DNA of 64,000 nucleotides from Rhizorhabdus phycosphaerae (GTDB lineage: Bacteria > Pseudomonadota > Alphaproteobacteria > Sphingomonadales > Sphingomonadaceae). Both the position numbers and the translations under genes were made by a program. Shown here in pieces: positions 26,159-34,868 of the stretch. The DNA is taken from assembly GCF_011044255.1 (NCBI RefSeq), contig NZ_CP049107.1, positions 186,001 to 250,000 of the forward strand. Direction: 5' to 3'. Below the pieces are notes generated by a model. It ran no database searches. It was not told the origin of the DNA and was given only the letters and a program-made list of their open reading frames with translations. Positions within the stretch are counted from its first letter, which is position 1; each line of letters starts with the position of its first letter.

Positions 26159-27691
26159 TCAGAGCTCGATCCGCCAGTCCCAGCGCATGGTGCCGGCGCC
26201 GTCCATCGCCACCACGCCGGACTCGGCCAGAAGATCGCGGAGGCGATCGGATTCGGCATAATCCTTGGCGGCCCGGGCCGCTTGGCGCTGGTCGAGCAGC
26301 CGCTCGATCTCTTCTTCCTCGATGGTCGCGCCATCCGGCTTCAGGCGTAGGTCGATGCGACGCATCCGCAGGAGGCTCAGGCCGAGAGCCAGATCCATGC
26401 TGGCGACGACGCGCAACCGCTCCTCCGCCGGAATGCTTTTTTCGGTCAGCGCGGTCTCGAGCAGTGGGAGGGCTTGCGGAACCATCAGATCCCCCGAAAG
26501 CGCCTCGTCGAACTTGATGAGCAGATCGCGCGCTTTGGCGCCAAGGCCCTCTTCCACGATCGCGCGCTGGTAGGCGAATGGCGCGCCCTTGGTAGCACCG
26601 ATCTCTTCGATGACGCGCAGCCAGTCGGGGCTCCCCGCCTTCTCCCGCAGGGCTTCGGCGGCGAGGATCAGGCGGCCGAGGCGCGTCAGCGCGGCGGACA
26701 GGGCCTCGGGCGAGAATTCGAGCTCGGACCGATAATGCGCCGACAGGCAGAGCAGCCGATAGGCGAGGGGGTGCACGCCCTTGCTCGTGACGCTGGACAG
26801 CGTCGCGAAGCCGCCCTTCGATTTCGACATCTTGCCGCCGCGATCGACCAGGAAATTATTGTGCATCCAGAAATTGGCACCTGAGGCATCGCTGCAGGTG
26901 AAGGCCTGGTTCTGGGCGATCTCATTGCAGTGATGTATCTCGCGATGATCGATGCCGCCGGTGTGAATGTCGAACTGGCGGCCAAGATATTTCATGCTCA
27001 TCACGGAGCATTCGAGGTGCCAGCCCGGCGCGCCCGGGCCCCAGGGCGACATCCACTCCATCTGCCGCCGCTCGCCGTCGGCCGAGCGTCGCCACAGCGC
27101 GAAGTCGGCAGCGTTGCGCTTGCCTTCGACCTCGGCGATGCGGCCGACCGTCTCGGGTCCCCGGCTTCCTGCGAGCCGCCCGTAGTCGGACACCTTCGAC
27201 GTATCGAAATAGAGGCCGCTGGGCAGCTCATAGGTTGCGCCGCCGCGCTCGATGACGCGGGCGAAGTCGATCATGTCCTGGATGTGGTCGGTTGCCACGC
27301 TCCAGATCGTCGGCGAGACGATGTTGAGTGCGGCAAGATCGGCCTTGAAAGCTTCTGTGTAGAAGGCAGCGACCTCCCAGATCGTCTTGGCCGCTTTTCG
27401 TGCAGCGGCCTCCATCTTGTCGTCGCCTTCGTCGGCGTCGGACGTCAGATGCCCCACATCGGTGATGTTGATGACGTGGTTGACCGGCCAGCCCTTCCAG
27501 TTGAGGGTCCGCCGCAGCGTGTCGGTAAAGACATAGGCGCGCAGATTGCCGAGGTGGGCGAAGTTATAAACCGTCGGGCCGCAGCTGTAGAGCCGTACCA
27601 TCGTCGGGTCGATCGGCTCGAAGACGCGCAGCGAGCGGCTCAGGCTGTCGAACAGGGAGAGTGGGGCGCCGAACGGTGCGGGGTGCGTCAT
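26159..27691 (-). CDS. cysS: Cysteinyl-tRNA synthetase
   Basis: 510 residues. Class I motifs are present: the HIGH equivalent in CGPTVYNFAHLGN and KMSKSKGG. Zinc ligands fit Cys in SCGPT, Cys in HLECSVMS, and the GGIDHREIHHCNE segment. The C-terminal helical domain ends near SGVVAMDGAGTMRWDW. It charges tRNA-Cys in the cytosol. Slightly longer than the E. coli enzyme (461). It stands alone, with 124 bases to the ThDP enzyme gene upstream of its stop and a terminator region beyond its start. Confidence 0.97.
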   Translation of the reverse strand: MTHPAPFGAPLSLFDSLSRSLRVFEPIDPTMVRLYSCGPTVYNFAHLGNLRAYVFTDTLRRTLNWKGWPVNHVINITDVGHLTSDADEGDDKMEAAARKAAKTIWEVAAFYTEAFKADLAALNIVSPTIWSVATDHIQDMIDFARVIERGGATYELPSGLYFDTSKVSDYGRLAGSRGPETVGRIAEVEGKRNAADFALWRRSADGERRQMEWMSPWGPGAPGWHLECSVMSMKYLGRQFDIHTGGIDHREIHHCNEIAQNQAFTCSDASGANFWMHNNFLVDRGGKMSKSKGGFATLSSVTSKGVHPLAYRLLCLSAHYRSELEFSPEALSAALTRLGRLILAAEALREKAGSPDWLRVIEEIGATKGAPFAYQRAIVEEGLGAKARDLLIKFDEALSGDLMVPQALPLLETALTEKSIPAEERLRVVASMDLALGLSLLRMRRIDLRLKPDGATIEEEEIERLLDQRQAARAAKDYAESDRLRDLLAESGVVAMDGAGTMRWDWRIEL

Positions 27692-27786
27692 GTCAATTCC
27701 AGCAGAATGTGTGGCGCGGCTCTAGATCAAGCGTCCCCCGCTGCGCAATCCGTCTGGCAGACCCTTGTTGCCGGCGGGCAGGCATG

Positions 27787-27821
27787 AAAAAAGGCCGGAG
27801 CGAAGATCGCCCCGGCCTTTT
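27787..27821 (-). terminator. Intrinsic terminator of the cyclase / FecR-like unit
   Basis: AAAAGGCCGG at 27789-27798 pairs with CCGGCCTTTT at 27812-27821, with an inner GCGA/TCGC stem in the loop. On the minus strand the stem ends in six T residues. It lies 18 bases after the stop of the gene at 27840. Confidence 0.8.
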
Positions 27822-27839
27822 CGAGCACTGATCGGGCGA

Positions 27840-28586
27840 TCAGCCGTGCGAGGCGTTGCCCGACGCGGCTTCGATGACGAGGTCGAGCTGTTCCTTGCAG
27901 CCGCCCTCGATCAGCGACTGGGCGATGCCCGTCATGTCGGTCGTGGCCGGGCGGACGACGATGAACTTAACATTGGTCGGGGCCTTGGCGCCGTCCCAGC
28001 TGAGCTTATACTGGCTGCCGCTGCTGATCGCGGCGGCGGCCGGCCAGCTGGCCATCGCCTGACCGGCGGCCAGATCAAGCGTGGTGCTGCCATTGGGACC
28101 GGCGATGGTGAGCGTGGTCGCCTTGGACGCATCGGGGCGCCAGACGGTCACATTAGCCGGGTCGGCGATGCACATGTTCGAGCTGCGCGTCACGTCGACA
28201 TACCAGGGGTTGGGCACCTTGCCGCCCTTGTCGATCCCGCTGGCGCTGCGCACGGCTCCGATCCGGGCCCGCTTCTCGCCGCCGCCCGAGACGAGCGCGT
28301 TGAGGGTCGAGCCGGTGCTGGCCGCGGCTACGGTCGAGGCGCTGGCGCTGAACGTGCCGGGGCCGGACAGGGTGCGCGTGCCCTTGCCGTCGAGCAGCAC
28401 GATGGTATCGCCCGCCTTCAAGGTGAGCTTTGCATTGTCCGCGAGGGCCTTGCCGGCGGGATAGGTCTTGGCCGACGGGCCGGACGAACGCACGACGAGC
28501 GGTGCGGCTGCGGCAGTCCCCGCGAGCAGCACGGCCATGAGTGTCGCAACAGCTGCCTGCGACCGGCGATTATTTGTCCAGAGCAC
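27840..28586 (-). CDS. Secreted FecR-like protein co-transcribed with CHASE2 cyclase
   Basis: 248 residues from a GTG start at 28586, with an excellent ribosome binding site (aggaggg). Residues 1-28 are a signal peptide (ending AGTAAAA). The next part (VRSSGPSAKTYPAGKAL...LKAGDTIVLLDGKGTRTLSGPGTF) resembles the FecR-type beta-rich domain that in other proteins follows a membrane segment. The rest is Ala/Ser/Thr-rich with two Cys (SNMCIADP, EGGCKEQL). Its start overlaps the end of the cyclase gene by 17 bases, so it is coupled to it. It may be a periplasmic partner of the CHASE2 sensor; that is inference. Confidence 0.75.
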   Translation of the reverse strand: MLWTNNRRSQAAVATLMAVLLAGTAAAAPLVVRSSGPSAKTYPAGKALADNAKLTLKAGDTIVLLDGKGTRTLSGPGTFSASASTVAAASTGSTLNALVSGGGEKRARIGAVRSASGIDKGGKVPNPWYVDVTRSSNMCIADPANVTVWRPDASKATTLTIAGPNGSTTLDLAAGQAMASWPAAAAISSGSQYKLSWDGAKAPTNVKFIVVRPATTDMTGIAQSLIEGGCKEQLDLVIEAASGNASHG

Positions 28587-30615
28587 TATACCCTCCTGGT
28601 CCTACTTCACGAAGCCGCTCTATCAGATTTCTGAGCGCCTTATCCTCGGGATTCTGTTCGGCCAGCGCTTCGAAATCCGCCAGCGCACTTTCATCCCCTG
28701 TATCGAACCTACGGAAGATGTCTGTGAACTGTTGCACAGCCGTTTCGGAATAATCGAGCACGGGCTCGAAAACCTCCATCGGGGTCGAGCGGCCCGAGAC
28801 GGTGATGCGCCCCACCGGACGGAAGCTCTTCAGCGTAGAGCGTTCGACGACGGTGTCGCTGACCAGTGTTTTGGTCTTCAGATATTTGTTGGCGCCCTCG
28901 AGGCGAGACGCTGTGTTCATCGAGTCGCCGAGCGCGGTGTACTGGATGCGGCCCTCGCCGCCGAAATTGCCGACGATTGCCTCGCCGAAATGGACGCCGA
29001 CGCGGGTTACGCCGATCGGCGGCACCCCCTCGGGCGCCTCGCGCCGGAACTGCTCGCCGGCCTCGTACATCGCAACGGCGCAGCGCACGGCGCGCTCGCA
29101 ATCGTCGGGCCGGCTGATCGGCGCGCCCCAGAAGGCGACGATCGCGTCGCCGACGAATTTGTCGATCGTGCCGCCATGCTGAAGGACGGTTTCCGACAGG
29201 ACGTCGAGATATTTGTTGAGCAGGAAGGCGACCATCTCCGGCTCGATCTGGTGGCTCAGCTTGGTGAAGCCCTCGAGATCGCTGAACAGCGCATAGATTT
29301 CACGCTTCTCGCCGTGCAGCTGGAGCCGCTCGGGATTCTTCATGATGTCCTTGGCGATGTCGCCCGGCAGATATTTGCCGAGCGCCGACTGGGCGAAGTT
29401 GCGCTGCTCCGAACCGATGCCGCGCGCTGCCGTGCCAACGGCCGAGAAGGAGAAGATCCAGCCGAGCAGCCAGCCGAACACCGGAAGCCCCTGCGTGTCG
29501 ATGCCATGGAACTGCCAGAAGAAGGGCAGGGCGACGACGGCGCCGGCCTGGACGATCAACAGCAGTGCGAGCTTCCAAAGGCGGAGATTTCCCATGGCCG
29601 TCAGCGCGCCGAGCAGGACGACGCCGATCGCGATCAGCCAAAGGCCCCATTGGGGGATCGGCTTGAACATGAAGCGGTCGAGCATTTGCCCGAGCAGGGT
29701 GGCGTGGATTTCGAGGCCGATCGTCGTCTCGCCGACACGGCCCGTCTGCGGGTCCTTCATACGTGAGGCGGGCGTGGTGAACTGGTCGACGTCGGGGATG
29801 TTGCCGCCGATGAGGACGTAACGCCCCTCGATCTGGGGCCTGAAAGCTTCGAGCAGATCGGGATTGGCGATCAACTCGACCGGAAGCTTGTCGAACACGG
29901 GGCGTTCGTAATTGACGGGCAGGCGATAACGGATCGAGCCCTGATGGTCGCGATATTCGGGAAAACCCTGTGTCAGCGAATTGGCCATCAGCGGCGGAAG
30001 GTCGGCAGGCTGGCCGGGCCAGCTGCGCATCACGCCATCCTGGTCGGCCTCCAGCCGGATGCTGGTGAAATGGACGTTGCCGGGGGCGGTCTTCTTCTGG
30101 AAATCCCGCAGGAAGATCTCCTGGTCATAGGTCATGAAGGCCGGGTTGCTCTTGTTCGTCGCGAGCCCCAGATAGGTCGGCGTCTTCATCGTCCGGAAGC
30201 CGTCGATCAGTGTCTGGTCTTCGGGTGTCGGCTGGTCGATCAGAATATCGATGCCGATCGCCTTGGGCTTCATCTTGTCGAGCTGGACGAGAGCGTTGGC
30301 CAGCATGGCACGATCGAGCGGCGATCGCCGTCCGGTCAGCCGCAGCGTCTCCTCGTTGAAGGTCACCATCACGATGCGCTGGTCGGTTTCGACATGCGGT
30401 GCGGCGAGGAGAGCGCGCACGTCGTAAAGCGCGCGCTCGGCGTCGCGGGCCAGCATGATGTTCCAGCTGTAGCGCGCGAACATAAGGCCGAGCACCAGGA
30501 AGATCGCCGTCACGATCAGGCGCGTCGTGCCGATCTGCCGCAGCGTCTTGCGCGCCGTCGGCCAGAATGCCGCAACCCGCGCGCCAAGCGACGCCTTCCG
30601 GCCTTGTTCAGCCAT
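28570..30615 (-). CDS. CHASE2-domain adenylate cyclase
   Basis: 681 residues. One TM segment (about 33-52), a periplasmic CHASE2 domain (about 60-335, with RIVMVTFNEETLRLTGRRSPLDR and YVLIGGNIPDVDQFTTP), three closely spaced TM segments (about 340-430) and a class III cyclase domain (about 470-640). Both metal-binding Asp are present (FSDLEGFT, VGDAIVAFWG). The base-specifying pair looks like Lys (IDKFVGD) and Thr (IQYTALGD), which suggests ATP as substrate. The transition-state Asn/Arg are in MNTASRLEG. The start was set at MAEQGRKAS. It makes cAMP in response to a periplasmic signal of unknown nature. Confidence 0.92.
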   Translation of the reverse strand: MAEQGRKASLGARVAAFWPTARKTLRQIGTTRLIVTAIFLVLGLMFARYSWNIMLARDAERALYDVRALLAAPHVETDQRIVMVTFNEETLRLTGRRSPLDRAMLANALVQLDKMKPKAIGIDILIDQPTPEDQTLIDGFRTMKTPTYLGLATNKSNPAFMTYDQEIFLRDFQKKTAPGNVHFTSIRLEADQDGVMRSWPGQPADLPPLMANSLTQGFPEYRDHQGSIRYRLPVNYERPVFDKLPVELIANPDLLEAFRPQIEGRYVLIGGNIPDVDQFTTPASRMKDPQTGRVGETTIGLEIHATLLGQMLDRFMFKPIPQWGLWLIAIGVVLLGALTAMGNLRLWKLALLLIVQAGAVVALPFFWQFHGIDTQGLPVFGWLLGWIFSFSAVGTAARGIGSEQRNFAQSALGKYLPGDIAKDIMKNPERLQLHGEKREIYALFSDLEGFTKLSHQIEPEMVAFLLNKYLDVLSETVLQHGGTIDKFVGDAIVAFWGAPISRPDDCERAVRCAVAMYEAGEQFRREAPEGVPPIGVTRVGVHFGEAIVGNFGGEGRIQYTALGDSMNTASRLEGANKYLKTKTLVSDTVVERSTLKSFRPVGRITVSGRSTPMEVFEPVLDYSETAVQQFTDIFRRFDTGDESALADFEALAEQNPEDKALRNLIERLREVGPGGYSALDK

Positions 30616-30741
30616 GCAATGACCCCCGTTAAATCCCCGCGGCGATATTAGCCCCTGCTGCGCCAATGGAAAGAGCGCAGTTGCTCTTGCATTCCGAATG
30701 GCGCGGCGGCACGGTTCGCTTTCTGTTCCAGGGAAAAATCC

Positions 30742-32058
30742 ATGTCATCGCTCGATCTTCTGCTTGCTCTGCCCCTGTTCCTGCTCCTCGGTCTCGCCCT
30801 GGGCTGGGTGGTGCGTGGAAGAATGGCTGCCAGTCAGGCGGGCGATATTGCGACCCTTCGGCGCGAACTCGACGCGGCGCGCGAGGCGCTTGCGCGGTCC
30901 GAACGCGAGGCGGCGGCGCTCGCCGCCGAGAGGAGCGCGCGCGCCGAGGCGTTCGAGGCACAGATCGCGCAGATGAAGGAGGCCAAGGATCAACTGTCGG
31001 CCCAGTTCGCCGAGGTCGGCAGCCGGCTGCTCGATCAGGCGCAGCGGCAGTTTCTCGAGCGCGCGGATCAACGCTTCCATCAGGCGGGCGAGAAGAGCGA
31101 GGCACAGCTCAAGGCGCTGCTGACGCCGGTCGAAACCACGCTGAAGCGCTATGAGGAGGGGCTACAGCGCGTCGAGAAGGAGCGGGTCGACAGCTATGCC
31201 GGGCTGCGCGAGGCCGTCGAGCAGGTGCGGGTAGGGCAGGGTCAGGTCCGCGATGAGGCCGCGAAGCTCGTCAATGCCCTGCGCGCCAGCCCCAAGGCGC
31301 GGGGCCGTTGGGGAGAGCAGTCGCTGCGCAACGTGCTCGAACAGTCCGGCCTGTCACCCTATGCCGATTTCGCGACCGAGGTTTCGGTCGATACCGAGGA
31401 TGGCCGCTTGCGCCCCGACGTCGTCGTGCGGCTGCCGGGTGGGCGCAAGCTGATCATCGACGCCAAATGCTCGTTCAACGCCTATATGGACGCGGCCGAG
31501 CAGGTCGACGAGGTCGCGCGCACTGCGTCCCTCAAGGCCCATGCTGCGGCCCTGCGCACCCATGCCAGCCAGTTGGGACAGAAGAGCTATTGGGATCGCT
31601 TCGGCGAGGCCGCCGACTATGTCGTGATGTACATTCCCGGAGAGCATTTCCTGTCCGCCGCGATGGAGCAGGACCCCGAGCTGTGGGACTGGGCGCATCA
31701 GCGCCGCGTCCTGATCGCCACGCCGATCAACCTCGTCGCGCTGGCGCGCACCATCGCCAGCGTCTGGCGACAGGAGAAGATGGCCGAGGAGGCTCGCGCG
31801 ATCGGTCGGCTCGGCAAGGAGATGCACGAGCGGTTGTACACTGCCGCGCAGCATCTGCGCCGGGTCGGTGGCGGCCTCAACAGCGCGGTGGAGAATTACA
31901 ACAAGTTCGTCGCTAGCTTCGAGGGCCGGGTGCTCGTGACCGGGCGGAAGTTCCGCGATCTCAACATCGAGACGGGCGACAAGGATATAGAAGAGCTGCC
32001 GGTCGTCGAGACGCGCGCCAGCGAGGGATCGCCCGACCTCCTCGTCGGGCCGCAATGA
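30742..32058 (+). CDS. rmuC: DNA recombination protein RmuC
   Basis: 438 residues. An N-terminal hydrophobic segment (about 4-24) is followed by a long coiled coil (30-170, Arg/Glu/Ala-rich). The RmuC domain follows (ARGRWGEQSLRNVLEQSGL, DVVVRLPGGRKLIIDAKCS, and SYWDRFGEAADYVVMYIPGE). The IDAKCS strand fits the PDDEXK-like fold proposed for the family. RmuC limits recombination at inverted repeats. It is divergent from the CHASE2 cyclase and ends 10 bases before the convergent porin gene. Confidence 0.93.
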   Translation: MSSLDLLLALPLFLLLGLALGWVVRGRMAASQAGDIATLRRELDAAREALARSEREAAALAAERSARAEAFEAQIAQMKEAKDQLSAQFAEVGSRLLDQAQRQFLERADQRFHQAGEKSEAQLKALLTPVETTLKRYEEGLQRVEKERVDSYAGLREAVEQVRVGQGQVRDEAAKLVNALRASPKARGRWGEQSLRNVLEQSGLSPYADFATEVSVDTEDGRLRPDVVVRLPGGRKLIIDAKCSFNAYMDAAEQVDEVARTASLKAHAAALRTHASQLGQKSYWDRFGEAADYVVMYIPGEHFLSAAMEQDPELWDWAHQRRVLIATPINLVALARTIASVWRQEKMAEEARAIGRLGKEMHERLYTAAQHLRRVGGGLNSAVENYNKFVASFEGRVLVTGRKFRDLNIETGDKDIEELPVVETRASEGSPDLLVGPQ

Positions 32059-32068
32059 ACGAAGGGCG

Positions 32069-32815
32069 TCAGCCGCCCAGGTCGAAGCCTGCCGAAACCA
32101 GAACGCGCGCACCCATGTTGCGGCCCAGCGGCCCGGGAAGGGCGGGACGCGCGAAGCCGAAGCTGTCGGTGTAGCCGATCGACAGGCGCAGCGGCCCCTG
32201 GACATGATCGAGCCGCAGCGATGCGTCCCAATAGCGGCCTCGCGGGCGAAGGCGTTGTGCTCGGACCGGATCATCAGTGCTGCCGCTCGAACGCCCGACC
32301 TGCGCGCGCAGGCTGAACGGCGTTCCGATGATGGCCATGGAGGCTGCACCGGCGAGATAGAGATTGTCGCCACCGATCGCCTGCTGTTTGGGTGCGTACA
32401 GGGCGAAGCCTTCGAGCTGGACGGGACCGACGAGTGTCGCAGCGCCGCCGCCAAGCTCGACATAATCGAGCGCCGACCGGCCGGGGAAGGCGTGGTAGGT
32501 CAGTTGGCCGTCGAAATCGACGCTGCCCAGACTATGCCTGTAACCTAGCGTGGCATCGACAAGCCACGCCGCTTGGTCATGCCGCGCGCTGCGGCGCAGG
32601 CTGGTGGCGCTGGCCGTCAGGCTGGTGCCTTCGATCGGCGATATCGTGCCGCGCGCCGTGACGCTCGGCCTGCCGTCGCTCCAGCCCAGCCCGCGCCGCC
32701 GCTCGTCCGTCGTCGCGGTGACGGAAAGGGCCGGATCGAGGCCGGCGGCCGGAGCCCCGACGGAATGACCGCCAAGGGCCAAGGCGGCTGCAAGCACGAT
32801 CCGGCCGTGTCTCAC
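32069..32815 (-). CDS. TorF-family putative porin
   Basis: 248 residues with a signal peptide (about 1-23). The mature start LSVTATTDERRRGLGWSDGRPSV matches the first strand of the TorF/Gcw_chp family. The remaining sequence shows alternating strands and Gly/aromatic content of a small outer-membrane barrel; it ends FDLGG, so the C-terminal aromatic is not last. Its start overlaps the stop of the upstream gene by 4 bases (ATGA), indicating co-translation. Substrate unknown. Confidence 0.75.
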   Translation of the reverse strand: MRHGRIVLAAALALGGHSVGAPAAGLDPALSVTATTDERRRGLGWSDGRPSVTARGTISPIEGTSLTASATSLRRSARHDQAAWLVDATLGYRHSLGSVDFDGQLTYHAFPGRSALDYVELGGGAATLVGPVQLEGFALYAPKQQAIGGDNLYLAGAASMAIIGTPFSLRAQVGRSSGSTDDPVRAQRLRPRGRYWDASLRLDHVQGPLRLSIGYTDSFGFARPALPGPLGRNMGARVLVSAGFDLGG

Positions 32816-33264
32816 CTCAGTTCGCGCGTGGCAGCGAAGCCGCTTTCCAGCTCTGCCAGCAGGGTCGATTTGTCGCGTTCGGCAACAGCCAGCACATGCG
32901 AGCGGATTTCGGCATCACGCGCAGCGACCTCCTGCGCGATCGCCGACTTGCTCGTCATGCAGCTGCCGGCGCGGCTGCCCTTGATCTTGTAATCGGACGA
33001 AACGATGCGCGTCAGTCCGCTGGCGGTGGTGCCGGCGGGCGCCATCTGTCGTTCGACGGCGATCGTGGCGACCCAGGCGCAGCGGCCGATGCCCGCCCGT
33101 GTCGGCGGGGAAACGCCCATCGGCTTGGTGGCGAGGTCGACCGACGCACGATAGCGCACGTCCATCGGCACGCCCCGATGTTCGATCGTGGTGGCATGGT
33201 GATGCGCTGCATCGGTGGCGGGAGCGGACAAGGCCATCATCCCCAGTGCAATGATCATGGACAT
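32812..33264 (-). CDS. Secreted protein of unknown function, paired with the porin gene
   Basis: 150 residues from the ATG at 33264, which has aggaga 6 bases upstream. A short signal sequence (about 1-20, ending TDAAHHH) precedes a mature part with two Cys (IGRCAWV, AGSCMTS) that may form a disulphide. The C-terminal third is an acidic/basic helix. A longer upstream frame to 33540 is antisense to the peptidase gene and looks non-coding. The family was not recognised. It overlaps the TorF-type gene by 4 bases. Confidence 0.7.
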   Translation of the reverse strand: MSMIIALGMMALSAPATDAAHHHATTIEHRGVPMDVRYRASVDLATKPMGVSPPTRAGIGRCAWVATIAVERQMAPAGTTASGLTRIVSSDYKIKGSRAGSCMTSKSAIAQEVAARDAEIRSHVLAVAERDKSTLLAELESGFAATRELR

Positions 33265-33376
33265 GGTTTTTCTCCTGCGAGCGTCGCATTTTTTTTGCGA
33301 TCGCAAGAGCACAGCTATGAAGCGATTGTTTCGGGCCCTTTGCCCGGGCGCAACAATTAACCTTGGTGAGCGGAAG

Positions 33377-34762
33377 TCAACGGGGCGCAACCGGGCCATA
33401 ATCGACCGGGTCGTTCGCGACGACCGAGAGCATGGTAGTCCAGGCGGCGACATTCTGGCGAAGCTGGGCGGGATCGATCTTGTCGAGCGTGTCGTCGGCG
33501 GTGTGATGGAGATCGAAATAGCGCGTCCCGTCCTGTGCAAGTTCGATCACCGGAATGCCGAGCTTCTGGATTTCGGAGATATCCGAACCCGATGCATCGC
33601 CATTCTTGCCCCCAGCCACGATGCCGAGCGGAGCGAGCGCCGCGCCGAGCCGCTTCATGGAAGGTAGCGCTTCCGGCGACACGGTGGTCTGATAGCGCCA
33701 GACGCGATCCGCGCCGAAATCGGATTCGGCCAGGACATGATGCTTTTCGCTCCGATGCGCCTCGCGATAGGCCGCTCCACCGAACAGGCCGATCTCTTCC
33801 GATCCGAACCAGACCAGACGAATGGTTCGCAAGGGCTGGCCCGCATCCATGATCCGCTTGGCTGCGGCGGTGGTTATGGCGACGCCCGAGGCATCGTCGA
33901 TCGCGCCGGTACCCTCGTCCCAGCTGTCGAGATGTCCGCCGATCACAACAAGGCCCGCAGCCGGATCGCGGCCGGGAACTTCGGCGATGACATTGCCGGA
34001 CATACGCTTTCCTGCGGTCTTGGCGGTCACCTCCAGCGAGACCATGACCGGCTTGCCGCGCTTGAGTATCCGTTCGAGCTGGTCGGCGTCCGGGTTGGCG
34101 AGCGCAAGCGCAGGGATCGGCGTCGCCCCATCGGCCCAGCTCTGAGAGCCGGTGTGGGGCACGCGGTGGTTGTCCGTTCCTATCGACCGGATCATGATCG
34201 CAGCCGCGCCGAGCTTCGATGCAACCGAGGGGCCGCTCCGTCGGATCGCGCCGACCACGCCATAATGCGAGCCGTCCTGCGTCGCGGCCATGCGATGCGT
34301 AACGAAGACGATCTTGCCCTTGATCGAGGCCGGCGCCGCGGCGCGCAACGCGTCGAGGCTGTCGAACGCGATGACTTCCGCGGTGAGGCCTTTGGACGGG
34401 GTTGCCGCGCTGTTGCCCAGCGCAGTCAGCGTAAGCGGTTGGGGGAAGGGCGCCACGACACGCGCCTTGGCCGTCCCGCGCTCCCACCATGGCACTTCGA
34501 ACGTCTCGATCCGGACATTGGCGAAGCCGAGCGCCTTCAGCTTGGCCACCGCCCAGTCCCGCGCGCGGGCTTCGGCGTCGCTGCCGGCCTGCCGCGGGCC
34601 TATCTCGGTCGTCAGCTGTTCGGTGATGTCCCAGGCGAGCGAATCACCCAGCGCGGCGGCGCGCAACGGTGCGACATCCTCGACCGGCGCTACCGCCTGG
34701 GCCAGGGCGGGCAGGGATGGGAGGACGGCGGAGAGCAGCGCGATGCGGTGGAGAATCTTCAT
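33377..34762 (-). CDS. Secreted M28-family zinc aminopeptidase
   Basis: 461 residues with a signal peptide (about 1-20, ending ALA). An insert with a PA-like domain (about 100-220) precedes the M28 catalytic domain. Zinc ligands fit His in GGHLDSWD, Asp in GAIDDASGVA, Glu-Glu in WFGSEEIGLFGG, Asp in ESDFGAD and His in FDLHHTADD. It should act as a periplasmic or exported aminopeptidase or carboxypeptidase. The start was set at MKILHRIALL; the longer frame is antisense to ettA. It is divergent from ettA. Confidence 0.9.
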   Translation of the reverse strand: MKILHRIALLSAVLPSLPALAQAVAPVEDVAPLRAAALGDSLAWDITEQLTTEIGPRQAGSDAEARARDWAVAKLKALGFANVRIETFEVPWWERGTAKARVVAPFPQPLTLTALGNSAATPSKGLTAEVIAFDSLDALRAAAPASIKGKIVFVTHRMAATQDGSHYGVVGAIRRSGPSVASKLGAAAIMIRSIGTDNHRVPHTGSQSWADGATPIPALALANPDADQLERILKRGKPVMVSLEVTAKTAGKRMSGNVIAEVPGRDPAAGLVVIGGHLDSWDEGTGAIDDASGVAITTAAAKRIMDAGQPLRTIRLVWFGSEEIGLFGGAAYREAHRSEKHHVLAESDFGADRVWRYQTTVSPEALPSMKRLGAALAPLGIVAGGKNGDASGSDISEIQKLGIPVIELAQDGTRYFDLHHTADDTLDKIDPAQLRQNVAAWTTMLSVVANDPVDYGPVAPR

Positions 34763-34868
34763 GGTCGCGGAGGCTAACGAGCCGCTCCCCATTTGCCAAT
34801 CGGGCCTGCGTCGGTTAGGGGCGACCGACATTTTCCTGCCTGATACAGCCCAACGAGGTCCGCGACCG

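Noticed and set aside
24466-26517. 683-codon plus-strand frame over the ThDP enzyme and cysS
   Set aside because: Antisense shadow; both minus genes are clear enzymes.
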